A stretch of DNA of 64,000 nt, taken from the NCBI RefSeq assembly GCF_002532045.1, contig NZ_NWTG01000007.1, positions 62,001-126,000 on the forward strand, written 5' to 3'. The translations under genes were made by a program, and so were the position numbers. This document shows, piece after piece, positions 18,241 through 26,694 of this stretch; the stretch's first letter is position 1; each line of letters begins with the position of its first letter. The notes under the pieces were generated by a model. The model saw only the letters and a program-made list of their open reading frames with translations, was not told the DNA's origin and did not search any database. This DNA is from Bradyrhizobium sp. C9 (GTDB taxonomy: Bacteria; Pseudomonadota; Alphaproteobacteria; Rhizobiales; Xanthobacteraceae).

Positions 18241-18644
18241 AGGCGGCTGCCGACCGTCTGTAGCGCGCTCGCGGCAAGCGTCGGATACTTGACGATCAGG
18301 CGCCGCCACGACGACGACGGCCACGCCAACGCGATGCTGTCGACGGCGGCGACAGACGTCGCCGGATAGTGCGTCATGTTCATGGCTTGCGCCACGCCGA
18401 AGAGTTCGCCGGCGGAGACGTAGCGTACCACGGTCTGCTGACCTTGCGGTGTCGTCTTCTCGACGCGAAGGTGGCCGTGCAGCAGTAGAAAGAAGCGGTC
18501 GGCTTGAGTGCCTTGGTCGAAGACCGCGCTACCTTTGATGTAACGGACCGAACGTGCCTCGCGCAGCAACTCGTCCTGCTCGGGGGGAGACAACCCCGCG
18601 AACATGGACAGATTAGCGACCAGCGATCGGTCGACTGCGGCCAT
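17844..18644 (-). CDS. nnrR: NnrR/DNR-type CRP/FNR-family transcription regulator with extended tail
   Basis: The protein has an N-terminal cyclic-nucleotide-type beta-barrel (residues 10-120), a dimer helix and a winged helix with the recognition region RQDIAEMTGTTLHTVSRIL (about 181-199). There are no N-terminal cysteines, so it is not an oxygen-sensing FNR but fits the NO-responsive NnrR/DNR group. Normal members end near residue 231 (HRLHGLAEGDE). Here 35 further residues run antisense into the DUF1858 gene, consistent with loss of the native stop. A perfect TTGCG-CTGG-CGCAA site lies about 100 bases upstream. It is the likely local activator of nirK, norE and nnrS. Confidence 0.88.
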   Translation of the reverse strand: MAAVDRSLVANLSMFAGLSPPEQDELLREARSVRYIKGSAVFDQGTQADRFFLLLHGHLRVEKTTPQGQQTVVRYVSAGELFGVAQAMNMTHYPATSVAAVDSIALAWPSSSWRRLIVKYPTLAASALQTVGSRLQDTQARVIEISNEQVEQRVAHALLRLAKQAGKKVDAGVEIDFPISRQDIAEMTGTTLHTVSRILSAWESEGLVEGGRQRIVLRDAHRLHGLAEGDEAIQVRRRGPQAAASSILGRKTSASTECSAHASAIE

Positions 18645-18738
18645 AGGAAACCCCTCAGATAAGGCCGGGAGACTACCCGCCTGGGAGCAAGCCTCGACAT
18701 GCTCGCCTGCTTCTTACCCCGGCAAACCGTCCAGAAAC

Positions 18739-18752
18739 TTGCGCTGGCGCAA
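18739..18752. promoter_or_regulatory. CRP/FNR-type dyad upstream of the nnrR-type regulator
   Basis: Perfect inverted repeat TTGCG-CTGG-CGCAA centred about 102 bases from the regulator ATG at 18644. It suggests that the regulator is itself under FNR-family control, by a FixK/FNR protein or by autoregulation. Confidence 0.65.
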
Positions 18753-18881
18753 TCTCCGGGACCTCGAAGCGGCCTCGATCAAGCCAGGGCCGTGCCCCAG
18801 GTCGGCAAGGCGAAGCAGGTGTTCGCGACGCTGTTCGACAAGCTCGAAGCGAGCAGGACCGCGGCCAAGTGATCGCTGCGG

Positions 18882-19124
18882 CTATCGCAGCCATTCGCCC
18901 CAGTGCGTCGGATGGACGAGGCCTGCCTCGTCCGTCCATGCGTTGTACCAGACGCCGGAACGGGCGCCGACCCGGGAAGCGAAGGGGTGTTCGATCCCGG
19001 CCGTGTGTATGTTGCCGAGTTCGCGTTCGCAATCCTCAGGGGTCAGCGCGATCGGAAGCCATCCGGCGCGCGAGCAAGAGGCGCACATCGAGCCATGTTC
19101 GTCTCGAAGAAACGGAGGCCGCAT
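18882..19124 (-). CDS. Small hypothetical protein ending in WYNAWTDEAG...WGEWLR
   Basis: This frame is up to 80 residues long and unrecognised. It is soluble, with three cysteines near its start (MCASCSR and EDCERE) and a tryptophan-rich end. The first ATG at 19124 falls inside an FNR-type dyad; a second ATG at 19088 (69 residues) would lie where transcription should begin if that dyad is used, so the start is uncertain. It is the last of three small leftward genes upstream of nnrR. Confidence 0.5.
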   Translation of the reverse strand: MRPPFLRDEHGSMCASCSRAGWLPIALTPEDCERELGNIHTAGIEHPFASRVGARSGVWYNAWTDEAGLVHPTHWGEWLR

Positions 19125-19137
19125 TGATCTGACGCAA
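19124..19137. promoter_or_regulatory. CRP/FNR-type dyad between two small leftward genes
   Basis: TTGAT-CTGA-CGCAA on the plus strand. It lies in the gap between the 71-residue gene and the one ending at 18882 and probably drives the latter leftward. Confidence 0.5.
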
Positions 19138-19155
19138 GAGTGTCATCGATCGAGC

Positions 19156-19371
19156 TTACGGCCGCATGAACATGAAATCGGTGTCCGGATCGCAGTTGTC
19201 GGCGACGAAGTGCAGTTCGGACTGCACATCGGCGACACCTCTGGTGGCCAGATACTGGGACACGACCAAACCGAGTAACGCGCGGCATAGACCTTCACGC
19301 TCGACGCCCGTGGCATCGGCTTGCTTGAGGGCGGCATCGAAGTGATGCCTGGCGATATCCGAAGCGGACAA
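19156..19371 (-). CDS. Small hypothetical protein (71 residues)
   Basis: Unrecognised helical protein (SASDIARHHFDAALKQADAT, then LCRALLGLVVSQYLATRGVA). It begins with TTG at 19371, supported by AAGGAG six to seven bases upstream. No membrane segment or signal peptide is evident. It follows the 60-residue gene by 18 bases and is probably cotranscribed with it. Confidence 0.6.
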   Translation of the reverse strand: MSASDIARHHFDAALKQADATGVEREGLCRALLGLVVSQYLATRGVADVQSELHFVADNCDPDTDFMFMRP

Positions 19372-19389
19372 TTCTGTCTCCTTGCTGAG

Positions 19390-19572
19390 CTATCGATTCT
19401 CCGCCTCCGCCGAGCAGCAGGTGCAGCAGTTCGGCTTGGCGCCGGTCAAGATCGTTGCGGGAACTTCATCGTCGACGTGGCGGAGGAGGTCCGTGACGAC
19501 GGTCTCGACGAGCCTCCGCTCGATGCCGCTGTCGTTCCGGCCCTTGCCGCGTAGTCTTTCGAAAATCCGCAT
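19390..19572 (-). CDS. Small protein with C-terminal CCTCC cysteine motif
   Basis: A 60-residue protein starting at ATG 19572 with GGAGGG four bases upstream, a strong ribosome site. The first 45 residues are charged and helical; the tail PNCCTCCSAEAENR packs four cysteines, suggesting metal or haem binding. It faces away from nnrS, and the FNR-type dyad at 19623-19636 lies between them, so both may be controlled by it. Family not recognised. Confidence 0.65.
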   Translation of the reverse strand: MRIFERLRGKGRNDSGIERRLVETVVTDLLRHVDDEVPATILTGAKPNCCTCCSAEAENR

Positions 19573-19622
19573 CTCGCCCTCCGTTTGACGGTCCGAAAAT
19601 AGCCCGAGTGCCGATCCGATCT

Positions 19623-19636
19623 TTGTCGTGGATCAA
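19623..19636. promoter_or_regulatory. CRP/FNR-type dyad upstream of nnrS
   Basis: TTGTC-GTGG-ATCAA flanked by T and A lies about 100 bases before the nnrS ATG and about 57 bases from the leftward 60-residue gene. It is positioned to serve both directions. Confidence 0.65.
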
Positions 19637-19731
19637 ACGGATCGGCGAATGAGGAGCTAGTTTGCGCCCCGACAAAGAGAGGCCGACGGCACGCATCTAA
19701 TCTGGCGTCTATTCGATCGGGAACGGCGACC

Positions 19732-20910
19732 ATGACGACGATGCAGAAGTTGAGGAACTACCGAGGACCGGCGCTCCTGTCGCATGGCTTCCGACCGTTC
19801 TTCCTGTTCGCCGCCGTCTATGCCGGCGCGGCGATTCCGTTGTGGCTTGCGATCTTTGCCGGCCATGTTTCGCTGCCGACAGCGTTCGCGCCGCGGGACT
19901 GGCACGTCCACGAGATGCTGTTCGGCTACGTGGGCGCCGTCGTTGCTGGCTTTCTCTTGACCGCGATCCCCAATTGGACGGGACGGCTGCCGATCCAGGG
20001 AGTGCCGCTCGCGCTGCTGTTCGGATCCTGGGTCGCCGGACGGGCCGCGACGTCGTTCTCCGATATGATCGGCTGGCGAGCCGCGCTCGCGATCGACGCC
20101 GCTTTTCTGGTTCTTCTCGCGGCTGCGGCTGCGCGGGAAATCGTCATCGGGCGCAAGTGGAACAACCTGAAGGTCGTCGCGATCGTCTCCTTGCTTGCCG
20201 TCGCGAACATCGTCTTCCATATCGAAGCTCATATCACCGGCCTTGCAGAGTATTCGACGCGCGCCGGTGTGGCCCTGGTCGTCACGCTGGTCTGCGTTAT
20301 CGGCGGCCGGATCGTGCCGAGCTTCACGCGCAACTGGCTCGCGCGCCGCGCGCCCGGACGACTACCAGTTCCATTCAATCGGTTCGACGCGATCGCGATG
20401 GTCGCCGGCGTCTGCGCCATGGCCGCATGGGTGATGTTCCCGACGGGTCGGTCGACGGCCGGCGCTCTTGCAGCCGCCGGTCTATTGCATTTTGCTCGTC
20501 TGGTGCGTTGGGCCGGAGACCGGACCTTCTCCGATCGCCTCGTCTTGATCCTGCATGTTGCTTACGCCTTCGTGCCTGTTGGTTTCTTTCTTTCTGGGCT
20601 TTCCGCGGTCGATTTCGTCGCCCCCGGTGCGGGCCTGCATGCCTGGACCGGAGGCGCGATTGGCTCGATGACGATCGCGGTAATGACGCGCGCATCGCTC
20701 GGACATACGGGACAGGCGCTCAAGGCTTCAGGGCTCGTTCAAGCCGTCTACGCCGCCATCGTGATCGCCGCCGTCGCACGTGTCTGCGCCGCGATCGAGC
20801 CGAGCCACTCCGTTCCCCTTCTGATGGTGTCCGGCATCGCATGGACGTTTGCCTTTCTCGGTTTCGTGGTCGCCTACGCGCCGCTTCTCTGCTGCGCACG
20901 GAAGTTCTGA
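19732..20910 (+). CDS. nnrS: NnrS family haem-copper membrane protein
   Basis: NnrS is an inner-membrane haem- and copper-containing protein associated with NO metabolism and protection from NO stress. The 392-residue protein has about 12 hydrophobic helices. Family elements are visible: SHGFRPFFLFAAVYAG at the start, DWHVHEMLFGYVGAVVAGFLLTAIPNWTG, GGRIVPSFTRNW and HAWTGGAIGSMTIAVMTRASLGHTG, which hold the conserved histidines. It heads a five-gene operon ending with the CcoG-type gene. The dyad at 19623-19636 suggests NnrR/FNR control. Confidence 0.95.
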   Translation: MTTMQKLRNYRGPALLSHGFRPFFLFAAVYAGAAIPLWLAIFAGHVSLPTAFAPRDWHVHEMLFGYVGAVVAGFLLTAIPNWTGRLPIQGVPLALLFGSWVAGRAATSFSDMIGWRAALAIDAAFLVLLAAAAAREIVIGRKWNNLKVVAIVSLLAVANIVFHIEAHITGLAEYSTRAGVALVVTLVCVIGGRIVPSFTRNWLARRAPGRLPVPFNRFDAIAMVAGVCAMAAWVMFPTGRSTAGALAAAGLLHFARLVRWAGDRTFSDRLVLILHVAYAFVPVGFFLSGLSAVDFVAPGAGLHAWTGGAIGSMTIAVMTRASLGHTGQALKASGLVQAVYAAIVIAAVARVCAAIEPSHSVPLLMVSGIAWTFAFLGFVVAYAPLLCCARKF

Positions 20911-20912
20911 TC

Positions 20913-22250
20913 ATGATCGGCACGAACATATCCCGATGGACGATGACCTATTTCGCGGCGGCGCTCGCGTGGCTGTTCGTCGCGCTTGGTCTGCTGGTCG
21001 CTGGCGTCGGCTATCCCGCTGGCGACATCGCGTCGCCCGACACTCTCGTTCTCGTTCACGTGATCTGCGTCGGATGGTTGAGCCTTGCGATGTGCGGAGC
21101 GTTGTTCCAATTCGTGCCTGTCCTGGTTGCCAAGCCGCTGTTTTCCGACAAATGGGCCTTGCCGGCGCTTGCCTTGTTGACGGTGGGGCTTCTATCGCTG
21201 CTCGGAGGATTTCTTTGCCTGGGCGGCCGCCTCCCGCCAGCGCTCTGGTTGCTGCCACTCGGTGCCATAGTGCTCGTCGCAGGCTTCGGTTTGGTTGTCC
21301 TCGATCTCGGTTTGACGGCTTGGCTGCGTCCAACCGGGCCGGCTCGCTTCGTCCTTGTGGGACTGGCTTCACTGTGTGCCACCATAGCGTTCGGTGCGAT
21401 TTTCGCGTTCGCGCTCGCCGGGTGGGCGGGGTCGGTGGGAGGAGTGGTTCTCGCAAGCGGCATCCCGCTGCACGCCGTCGCCGGTCTCGGCGGCTGGCTT
21501 ACCTTGACCGCCATGGGCGTCAGCTACCGTCTTCTGGCAATGTTCATGCTGGCGCCCGACGTCGACGACCGGCAAAGCGGCGTCACGCTCGCCGTGGGGG
21601 CGCTGGCCGTTGCCTTCGCCGTGGCGGGCGGAGCGCTTGCGGTCGGGCTCGCCGCCGGTCTGCAGATCGTGCTGTCGATCGCTGCGGTCCTTGGCATCGC
21701 ATCGGCTGCCCTTTACGGGCGAGACGTCGCCGGCATCTTCAGCAACCGCAAGCGTCGCCATCTCGAGCTCAACATGCGGATGGCGACGCTGTCGTTCGCG
21801 AGCCTTGCAGGCGTGGCACTGCTCGGAATCGCGCTCGTCGCGTTCGACGCCTTTCTCGCCAATGTGGGCGCGTTCGCTTTCCTCGCGATCTTCGGCTGGC
21901 TGTCGGGTCTGGTCCTCGCGAAACTCTACAAGATCGTCGCGTTCCTGACCTGGCTGGAGACCTATGGCCCCGTGATGGGGCGCGCTCCGACCCCGCGCGT
22001 CCAGGATCTCGTTGCCGAGGACCGGGCGACGAAATGGTTCGTTATCTACTATGCGGCCGTTTGGGCCGGTACGGCGGCTCTGCTGGGCGGCGAACCGGCG
22101 GCGTTGCGCGTGGCCGCAGCAGCAATGACCGTCTGCGTGGCCGGCATCGTCCACGAAATCGTTCGGATCCGTCGGCTTGCCGACGTCGCTAGACCGCTGC
22201 GGCTACCCGTCGGCGTGGTCGCCCCGCACCTTCTGTTCGCAAGAAAATGA
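20913..22250 (+). CDS. Polytopic membrane protein of unknown function in the nnrS operon
   Basis: A 445-residue, very hydrophobic protein with about 12 membrane segments, starting two bases after the nnrS stop. Two histidine-containing helices stand out: VHVICVGWLSLAMCGALFQF and GIPLHAVAGLGGWLTL, followed by ALGVSYRLL-like sequence (MGVSYRLLAMFML). These patterns recall distant haem-copper-oxidase subunit I-like proteins, so haem or copper binding is possible, but I cannot assign a name. It may correspond to proteins called NnrT or NnrU in other species; this is not shown. Confidence 0.8.
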   Translation: MIGTNISRWTMTYFAAALAWLFVALGLLVAGVGYPAGDIASPDTLVLVHVICVGWLSLAMCGALFQFVPVLVAKPLFSDKWALPALALLTVGLLSLLGGFLCLGGRLPPALWLLPLGAIVLVAGFGLVVLDLGLTAWLRPTGPARFVLVGLASLCATIAFGAIFAFALAGWAGSVGGVVLASGIPLHAVAGLGGWLTLTAMGVSYRLLAMFMLAPDVDDRQSGVTLAVGALAVAFAVAGGALAVGLAAGLQIVLSIAAVLGIASAALYGRDVAGIFSNRKRRHLELNMRMATLSFASLAGVALLGIALVAFDAFLANVGAFAFLAIFGWLSGLVLAKLYKIVAFLTWLETYGPVMGRAPTPRVQDLVAEDRATKWFVIYYAAVWAGTAALLGGEPAALRVAAAAMTVCVAGIVHEIVRIRRLADVARPLRLPVGVVAPHLLFARK

Positions 22251-22253
22251 GAG

Positions 22254-22766
22254 ATGAATATCATGATCCAGTACATCGACGTCGACGTCCGTCCGATCCT
22301 GCGCGCCGGAGGCGAGCCGTTCTCGGTGATCATGTCGGCGCTGGAGAACCTCGCACCGCGGCAGGGATTGCGCCTTTACGCGACGTTCAAGCCGATTCCT
22401 CTGTTCGCGGTGATGCAGAAGAAAGGTTTCGCGCACACCGAACAGGCTCTCGAAGGCGGCGAGTGGGAAGTCCTCTTCACTCCCGCCGAGACGCAGCCCG
22501 ATGAGCCCGCGGCGGCGGCATCGAACTTCGACAACTGGCCAGACCCCGCCGTCACGCTGGACAACCGAGATCTCGACCCTCCGGAGCCGATGGTCCGGAT
22601 CCTCGCGGAAGCGGACAAACTCGGGCCCGGCGAGACATTGTCGGCACTGCTGCGCCGGGAGCCGGTGTTCCTGTTTCCGCAACTCGAAAAGCGTGGTTTC
22701 CGCTGGCTCGGAGGCTTCACTTCGGACGGCACCGCCTACGAACTGACCGTCCGGGCCCCCTCATGA
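22254..22766 (+). CDS. Protein with two DUF2249 domains
   Basis: The 170-residue protein holds two tandem DUF2249 (TusA-like fold) domains. The first spans residues 6-76 (DVRPILRAGGEPFSVIMSAL, then ATFKPIPLFAVMQKKGF). The second spans 100-168 (NRDLDPPEPMVRILAEAD, then PVFLFPQLEKRGFRWLGG). The family is common beside NO and nitrite reductase genes and is thought to act in sulfur or metal-centre handling. It starts four bases after the preceding gene and overlaps the next start by four bases. Confidence 0.88.
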   Translation: MNIMIQYIDVDVRPILRAGGEPFSVIMSALENLAPRQGLRLYATFKPIPLFAVMQKKGFAHTEQALEGGEWEVLFTPAETQPDEPAAAASNFDNWPDPAVTLDNRDLDPPEPMVRILAEADKLGPGETLSALLRREPVFLFPQLEKRGFRWLGGFTSDGTAYELTVRAPS

Positions 22767-23077
22767 CCAGTGAACTCGTCGACCGCGTGCGCGATGCGCT
22801 GCGGGTCGTGATCGATCCGGAACTCGGCGAGAACATCGTCGATCTCGGGTTTGTCTACGACGTCACCGCCGAGGCAGGGGCGGTCCGGATCACGATGACG
22901 GCGACGACCCCAGGATGCCCGGCGACCGGTTTCCTGAGGGAAGGGGCACAGGCTGCCGCGTCCGCCGTCTCAGGGGTCGTCTCTGCCGAAGTGACGATGA
23001 CTTTCGAGCCGGCATGGGATCCATCTCACATCGAACCCGCCGTCCGGGCCTCTCTCGGCTTCGCCGCAGTGAACTGA
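22763..23077 (+). CDS. MIP18/DUF59-family iron-sulfur assembly protein
   Basis: A 104-residue protein of the MIP18 (PaaD/SufT) family. The signature VIDPELGENIVDLGFVYDV and the conserved cysteine in TATTPGCPATGFLREG are present. Relatives assist iron-sulfur cluster assembly or maturation. Coupled by ATGA to the DUF2249 gene, it could rebuild clusters damaged by NO; that is inference from the neighbours. Confidence 0.9.
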   Translation: MTSELVDRVRDALRVVIDPELGENIVDLGFVYDVTAEAGAVRITMTATTPGCPATGFLREGAQAAASAVSGVVSAEVTMTFEPAWDPSHIEPAVRASLGFAAVN

Positions 23078-23082
23078 CCGCC

Positions 23083-24519
23083 ATGGCCCTTACCATCGAG
23101 ATCGATCACGCCAAGACCCGCGCCAAGACCCGTGCCAAGGCCGCAGTCGCCGCCGGTCAGCCGGTCGCGCCCCAGTCCGTCAGGGGTACGATCCGCCGGA
23201 TCAAGTGGGGCGTCCTGCTCCTGACGTTGTCGATCTACTACGTCACGCCGTTCATCCGTTGGGACCGCGGGCCCAACGCACCGGACCAGGCTGTCCTGCT
23301 CGATTTCGCCAATGGCCGCCTTTACGCCTTCTTCGTCGAGATCTGGCCGCAGGACCTCTATCTCGTCACCGGCCTGTTGGTGCTCGCGGCCACCATCCTG
23401 ATCCTGACCAATGCGCTTGCGGGCCGCCTGTGGTGCGGCTTCGCCTGTCCGCAGACGGTCTGGACCGACCTGTTCCTGCTGGTCGAGCGGCTGATCGAAG
23501 GTGATCGCCGCCTGCGCCTGAAGAATAGAGGTGCGCCCGTGACTCCGAAGCGGGCGGCTCAGATCGTCGCGAAGCACGCGGCCTGGCTGCTGATCTCCTT
23601 CGCGACCGGTGGTACGCTGATCTTCTACTTCACCGATGCGCCGGGCCTGCTGCGGGGCTTTGCTTCCGGAGAGGTGTCCACGAACGCGTTGACCTGGATC
23701 GTCGTCTTCGCCGGCACGACCTACGGCCTGGCCGGCTTCGCGCGCGACCAGGTCTGCACCTTCATGTGTCCGTGGCCCCGGCTGCAGGGCGCGATCTGGG
23801 ATCCGGAGGCGTACACTGTCAATTATCGCGACTACCGCGGTGAACTGCGGATGTCCGCGAAGAAGGCCGCGGCAGTCCGGCTCGAGGGCAAGCCCGCCGG
23901 CGACTGCGTCGATTGCGGCCAGTGCGTCGCCGTCTGTCCGATCGGTATCGACATCCGCGAGGGACCGAACTTCGCATGCATCAACTGCGGGCTCTGCGTC
24001 GATGCCTGCGACGGGGTCATGTCCAAACTCGGCCGTGCCCGTGGTCTAATTGACTACGAAAGCTGGAGCAACATCGAGCGAGGCCGTCGGAAGGAGGCGC
24101 CGGTCAACCGTCTGGTGCGGCCGAAGACGATCGGCCTGACGGTCGCAAGCCTCGCGCTTGCCGGCATCATCACGGTTGCGTTCGCGACCAAGACCACGGC
24201 GATCCTTTCGGTCCAGCACGACCGGGATCCCGTGGCGGTCAAGCTCTCGGACGGCTCGCTGCGTAACGCCTACACGGTGAAGCTTCTGAACAAGTCGTCG
24301 GCTCCCCACGCCTACGCGCTGTCCGTCAGCGGCGTCGACGCCAAACTTGCCATCGTGGGCGTCCAGACAGGTTCGTCCGTTGTGATCGGCCCCGAGACTT
24401 CCGAAGCGTTGCGGGTCACTTTGACAGGGGCGGCGGACGGTCAGGGCGACGTCGTATTCACAGCCCGGGACGAGACCGATGCCGTCCTTTCGGCAAAGGA
24501 CAGATTCGTCGATCGATGA
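23083..24519 (+). CDS. CcoG/RdxA/FixG-type membrane ferredoxin
   Basis: The 478-residue protein has membrane helices at about 40-60, 85-110, 160-180, 200-220 and 345-365. A polyferredoxin part carries CGFACPQTVW, CTFMCPWPRLQ and two cluster motifs, CVDCGQCVAVCPIG and CINCGLCVDACDG. The C-terminal domain is periplasmic and immunoglobulin-like. CcoG is linked to copper delivery for cbb3 oxidase. This copy lies in the nnrS operon and not with ccoNOPQ, so it may serve copper or redox handling for NO-related proteins. I chose ATG 23083, five bases after the previous stop. Confidence 0.9.
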   Translation: MALTIEIDHAKTRAKTRAKAAVAAGQPVAPQSVRGTIRRIKWGVLLLTLSIYYVTPFIRWDRGPNAPDQAVLLDFANGRLYAFFVEIWPQDLYLVTGLLVLAATILILTNALAGRLWCGFACPQTVWTDLFLLVERLIEGDRRLRLKNRGAPVTPKRAAQIVAKHAAWLLISFATGGTLIFYFTDAPGLLRGFASGEVSTNALTWIVVFAGTTYGLAGFARDQVCTFMCPWPRLQGAIWDPEAYTVNYRDYRGELRMSAKKAAAVRLEGKPAGDCVDCGQCVAVCPIGIDIREGPNFACINCGLCVDACDGVMSKLGRARGLIDYESWSNIERGRRKEAPVNRLVRPKTIGLTVASLALAGIITVAFATKTTAILSVQHDRDPVAVKLSDGSLRNAYTVKLLNKSSAPHAYALSVSGVDAKLAIVGVQTGSSVVIGPETSEALRVTLTGAADGQGDVVFTARDETDAVLSAKDRFVDR

Positions 24520-24653
24520 CCGCGCCTCTCGGCCGATCCGATGAGCGCCGAGTTCGACTACTTCGGAGACCGTAGAAACCCGGATTAGGGCTTTACCGGA
24601 TTTGCAAGCCCCGTCGTAACGGACCTAAGTCGGTCACCACTTGGAGCATGCGC

Positions 24654-26489
24654 ATGACGACTGTCGAACACTTCGAACCGTACGCCGCCTCCTCCCGGTC
24701 AGGTGGGTTCGCGAAGAAGCGTGATGCGATCTCGACGAAGCGCAGCGGCCTGCGTCCTCTGGTTTCGCTGTTTCCCTACGTGGCCCGCTATCGCGGACGC
24801 GCGATGCTCGCATTCCTGTCGCTCACGGTCGCAGCGGTCACAACGCTCGCTATCCCGGTGGCGGCACGCCGGATGGTCGATTTCGGCTTCGATCCGGACG
24901 GCCTTTCGGCGATCGACGGCTACTTCGCGGCCATGATCGCGGTCGTGGCCGTGCTGGCCTGCGCCAGCGCCTGCCGATACTATTTCGTGGCGACTTTGGG
25001 TGAGCGCGTGGTGGCTGACGTCCGGCGGGATGTCTTCGGTCATTTGCTTCGACTGTCGCCTTCTTTCTTCGATCAATCGCGCAGCGGCGATCTCACCTCG
25101 CGGCTGACGGCAGACACCACGCAGATCAAGGCGGCGGTCGGCGCATCCGCTTCCGTGGCTTTGCGCAACCTGATCATGCTGCTCGGGGCAATCGTCATGA
25201 TGATGGTCACAAGCCCGAAGCTTTCCGCAATGGTCCTGCTCGTCATCCCTGCCGTCGTGATCCCCCTGATCGCTTGCGGTCGATGGGTCCGGCGGCTGTC
25301 CCGCAACGCTCAGGATACGCTCGCTGATGCAACCGCTTACGCTTCGGAGCTGATCGGCGCGATCAGAACGGTACAGGCCTACAACGGCGCGGCGATCGCG
25401 ACCGATCGCTTCGGCCGCGAGGTGGACGAAGCCTACGAGGCGTCTCGCGTTTCGACCCGGGCGAGGGCCGTTCTGACCCAGATCGTGATCTTCATCGTGT
25501 TTAGCAGTGTTGTGGTCATTCTCTGGGCCGGCTCTCGCGACGTGGCGATGGGAGCGATGAGCGCCGGACGTCTCGGTCAATTCATACTCTACGCGGTCCT
25601 GGCTGCGACGAGCCTCGGCCAGCTCAGCGAAGTCTGGGGCGAGGTGTCCGCGGCTTCGGGTGCAGCGGAGCGCCTGTTCGAGATACTTCGCCTCAAGCCC
25701 GAGATCGCAGCCCCGAACCGGCCGTTGGACCTGCCGCTGGCCTGTCAGGGAAGCGTGGCGTTCGAAGGCGTCAGCTTCGCCTATCCGGGAAGGCCGGACG
25801 TCCGGGTGCTTGACGACGTCGCATTCTCCGTGCGCTCCGGTGAGAAAATCGCCATCGTCGGGTCGTCCGGGGCCGGCAAGAGTACGCTGTTTCACCTTCT
25901 CCTGCGGTTCTACGATCCGAGTTCGGGATTGGTCTCGCTCGACGGAGCTGCCGTCCACGAGGCCGACCCCGAAGAAATCCGCTCGCGTATCGCCCTGGTT
26001 CCGCAGGATCCGGTCATCTTCGCCGCCTCCGCCCGCGACAACATCCGCTTCGGGCGCCCCTCCGCGACGGATGCTGAGGTAGAGCGCGCCGCCGACCTGG
26101 CCTCAGCTTCCGGGTTTCTGGCCATGCTGCCGGAAGGACTTGATACGCGACTAGGCGAACGTGGCGTCATGCTGTCCGGTGGGCAGCGCCAGCGTATCGC
26201 CATCGCGCGCGCGATCCTGCGCGATGCCCCCCTTCTGCTCCTCGACGAGGCCACCTCGGCGCTCGATTCCGAGAGCGAGGCCGCGGTCCAGGCCGCGCTC
26301 CAGGGGCTCATGAAGGGACGGACCACTCTCGTTATCGCGCACCGTCTTGCTACCGTCCTGTCCTGCGACCGCATTCTGGTGATGGATCGCGGCAGGATCG
26401 TCGAACAGGGCACCCATGAGGAGTTGTCTTCGGCCGGCGGTCTTTACGCCCGCCTCGCGCGGTTGCAGTTCGGAACGAGCTGAGCCGAC
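24654..26489 (+). CDS. ABC exporter with fused membrane and ATPase domains
   Basis: A 600-odd residue half-transporter of the MsbA/ABCB type, ending at TGA 26481-26483. Six membrane helices occupy residues 45-330. The nucleotide domain has Walker A GSSGAGKST (about 403-411), the signature LSGGQRQRIAIARAIL and Walker B LLLLDEATSALD. The start at 24654 is decided by GGAG at 24643-24646, seven bases upstream; the ATG at 24648 is too close to it. Substrate unknown. It is separated from the nnrS operon by 134 bases with no FNR-type site, so it may be independent. Confidence 0.85.
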
Positions 26490-26508
26490 GCTTCGGATGT
26501 CGGAGGCC

Positions 26509-26694
26509 ATGAACATCGAAGATGAAGAGCGGGCGCTATATCGAAGCGCGCGCTCGTTCGACCCGAGCGCGTTGTCGTCGTCGTGTTGCGATCTCGATTT
26601 TCTAACTACATTGGGCGAACGTCTTCGCGAACTTCGCGCGGCTCGCGGCATGTCGCGCCGCGAGGTCGCCGGCGCCTCGGGAGTGTCTTGCTGA
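26509..26694 (+). pseudogene. Truncated helix-turn-helix regulator (N-terminal fragment)
   Basis: A 61-residue frame beginning MNIEDEERALYRSARSFDPS and reaching LGERLRELRAARGMSRREVAGASGVS, which is the first half of an XRE-type helix-turn-helix. It stops (TGA) inside the DNA-binding domain. The sequence resembles the start of regulators that fuse an HTH to a shikimate-kinase-like domain, of which nothing else remains. I take it as a gene cut by a recombination event at the edge of the island. Confidence 0.6.

Noticed and set aside
18699..18872. 57-codon plus-strand frame ending LFDKLEASRTAAK
   Set aside because: The FNR-type dyad at 18739 lies inside it, there is no ribosome site and no family match; its end could be a gene remnant, but I cannot support it.
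19842..20912. Long upstream extension of the gene at 20913
   Set aside because: It overlaps nnrS in another frame; the membrane protein begins at ATG 20913 right after the nnrS stop.
24699..25958. 419-codon minus-strand open frame
   Set aside because: Antisense to the ABC exporter, which has complete Walker and signature motifs.
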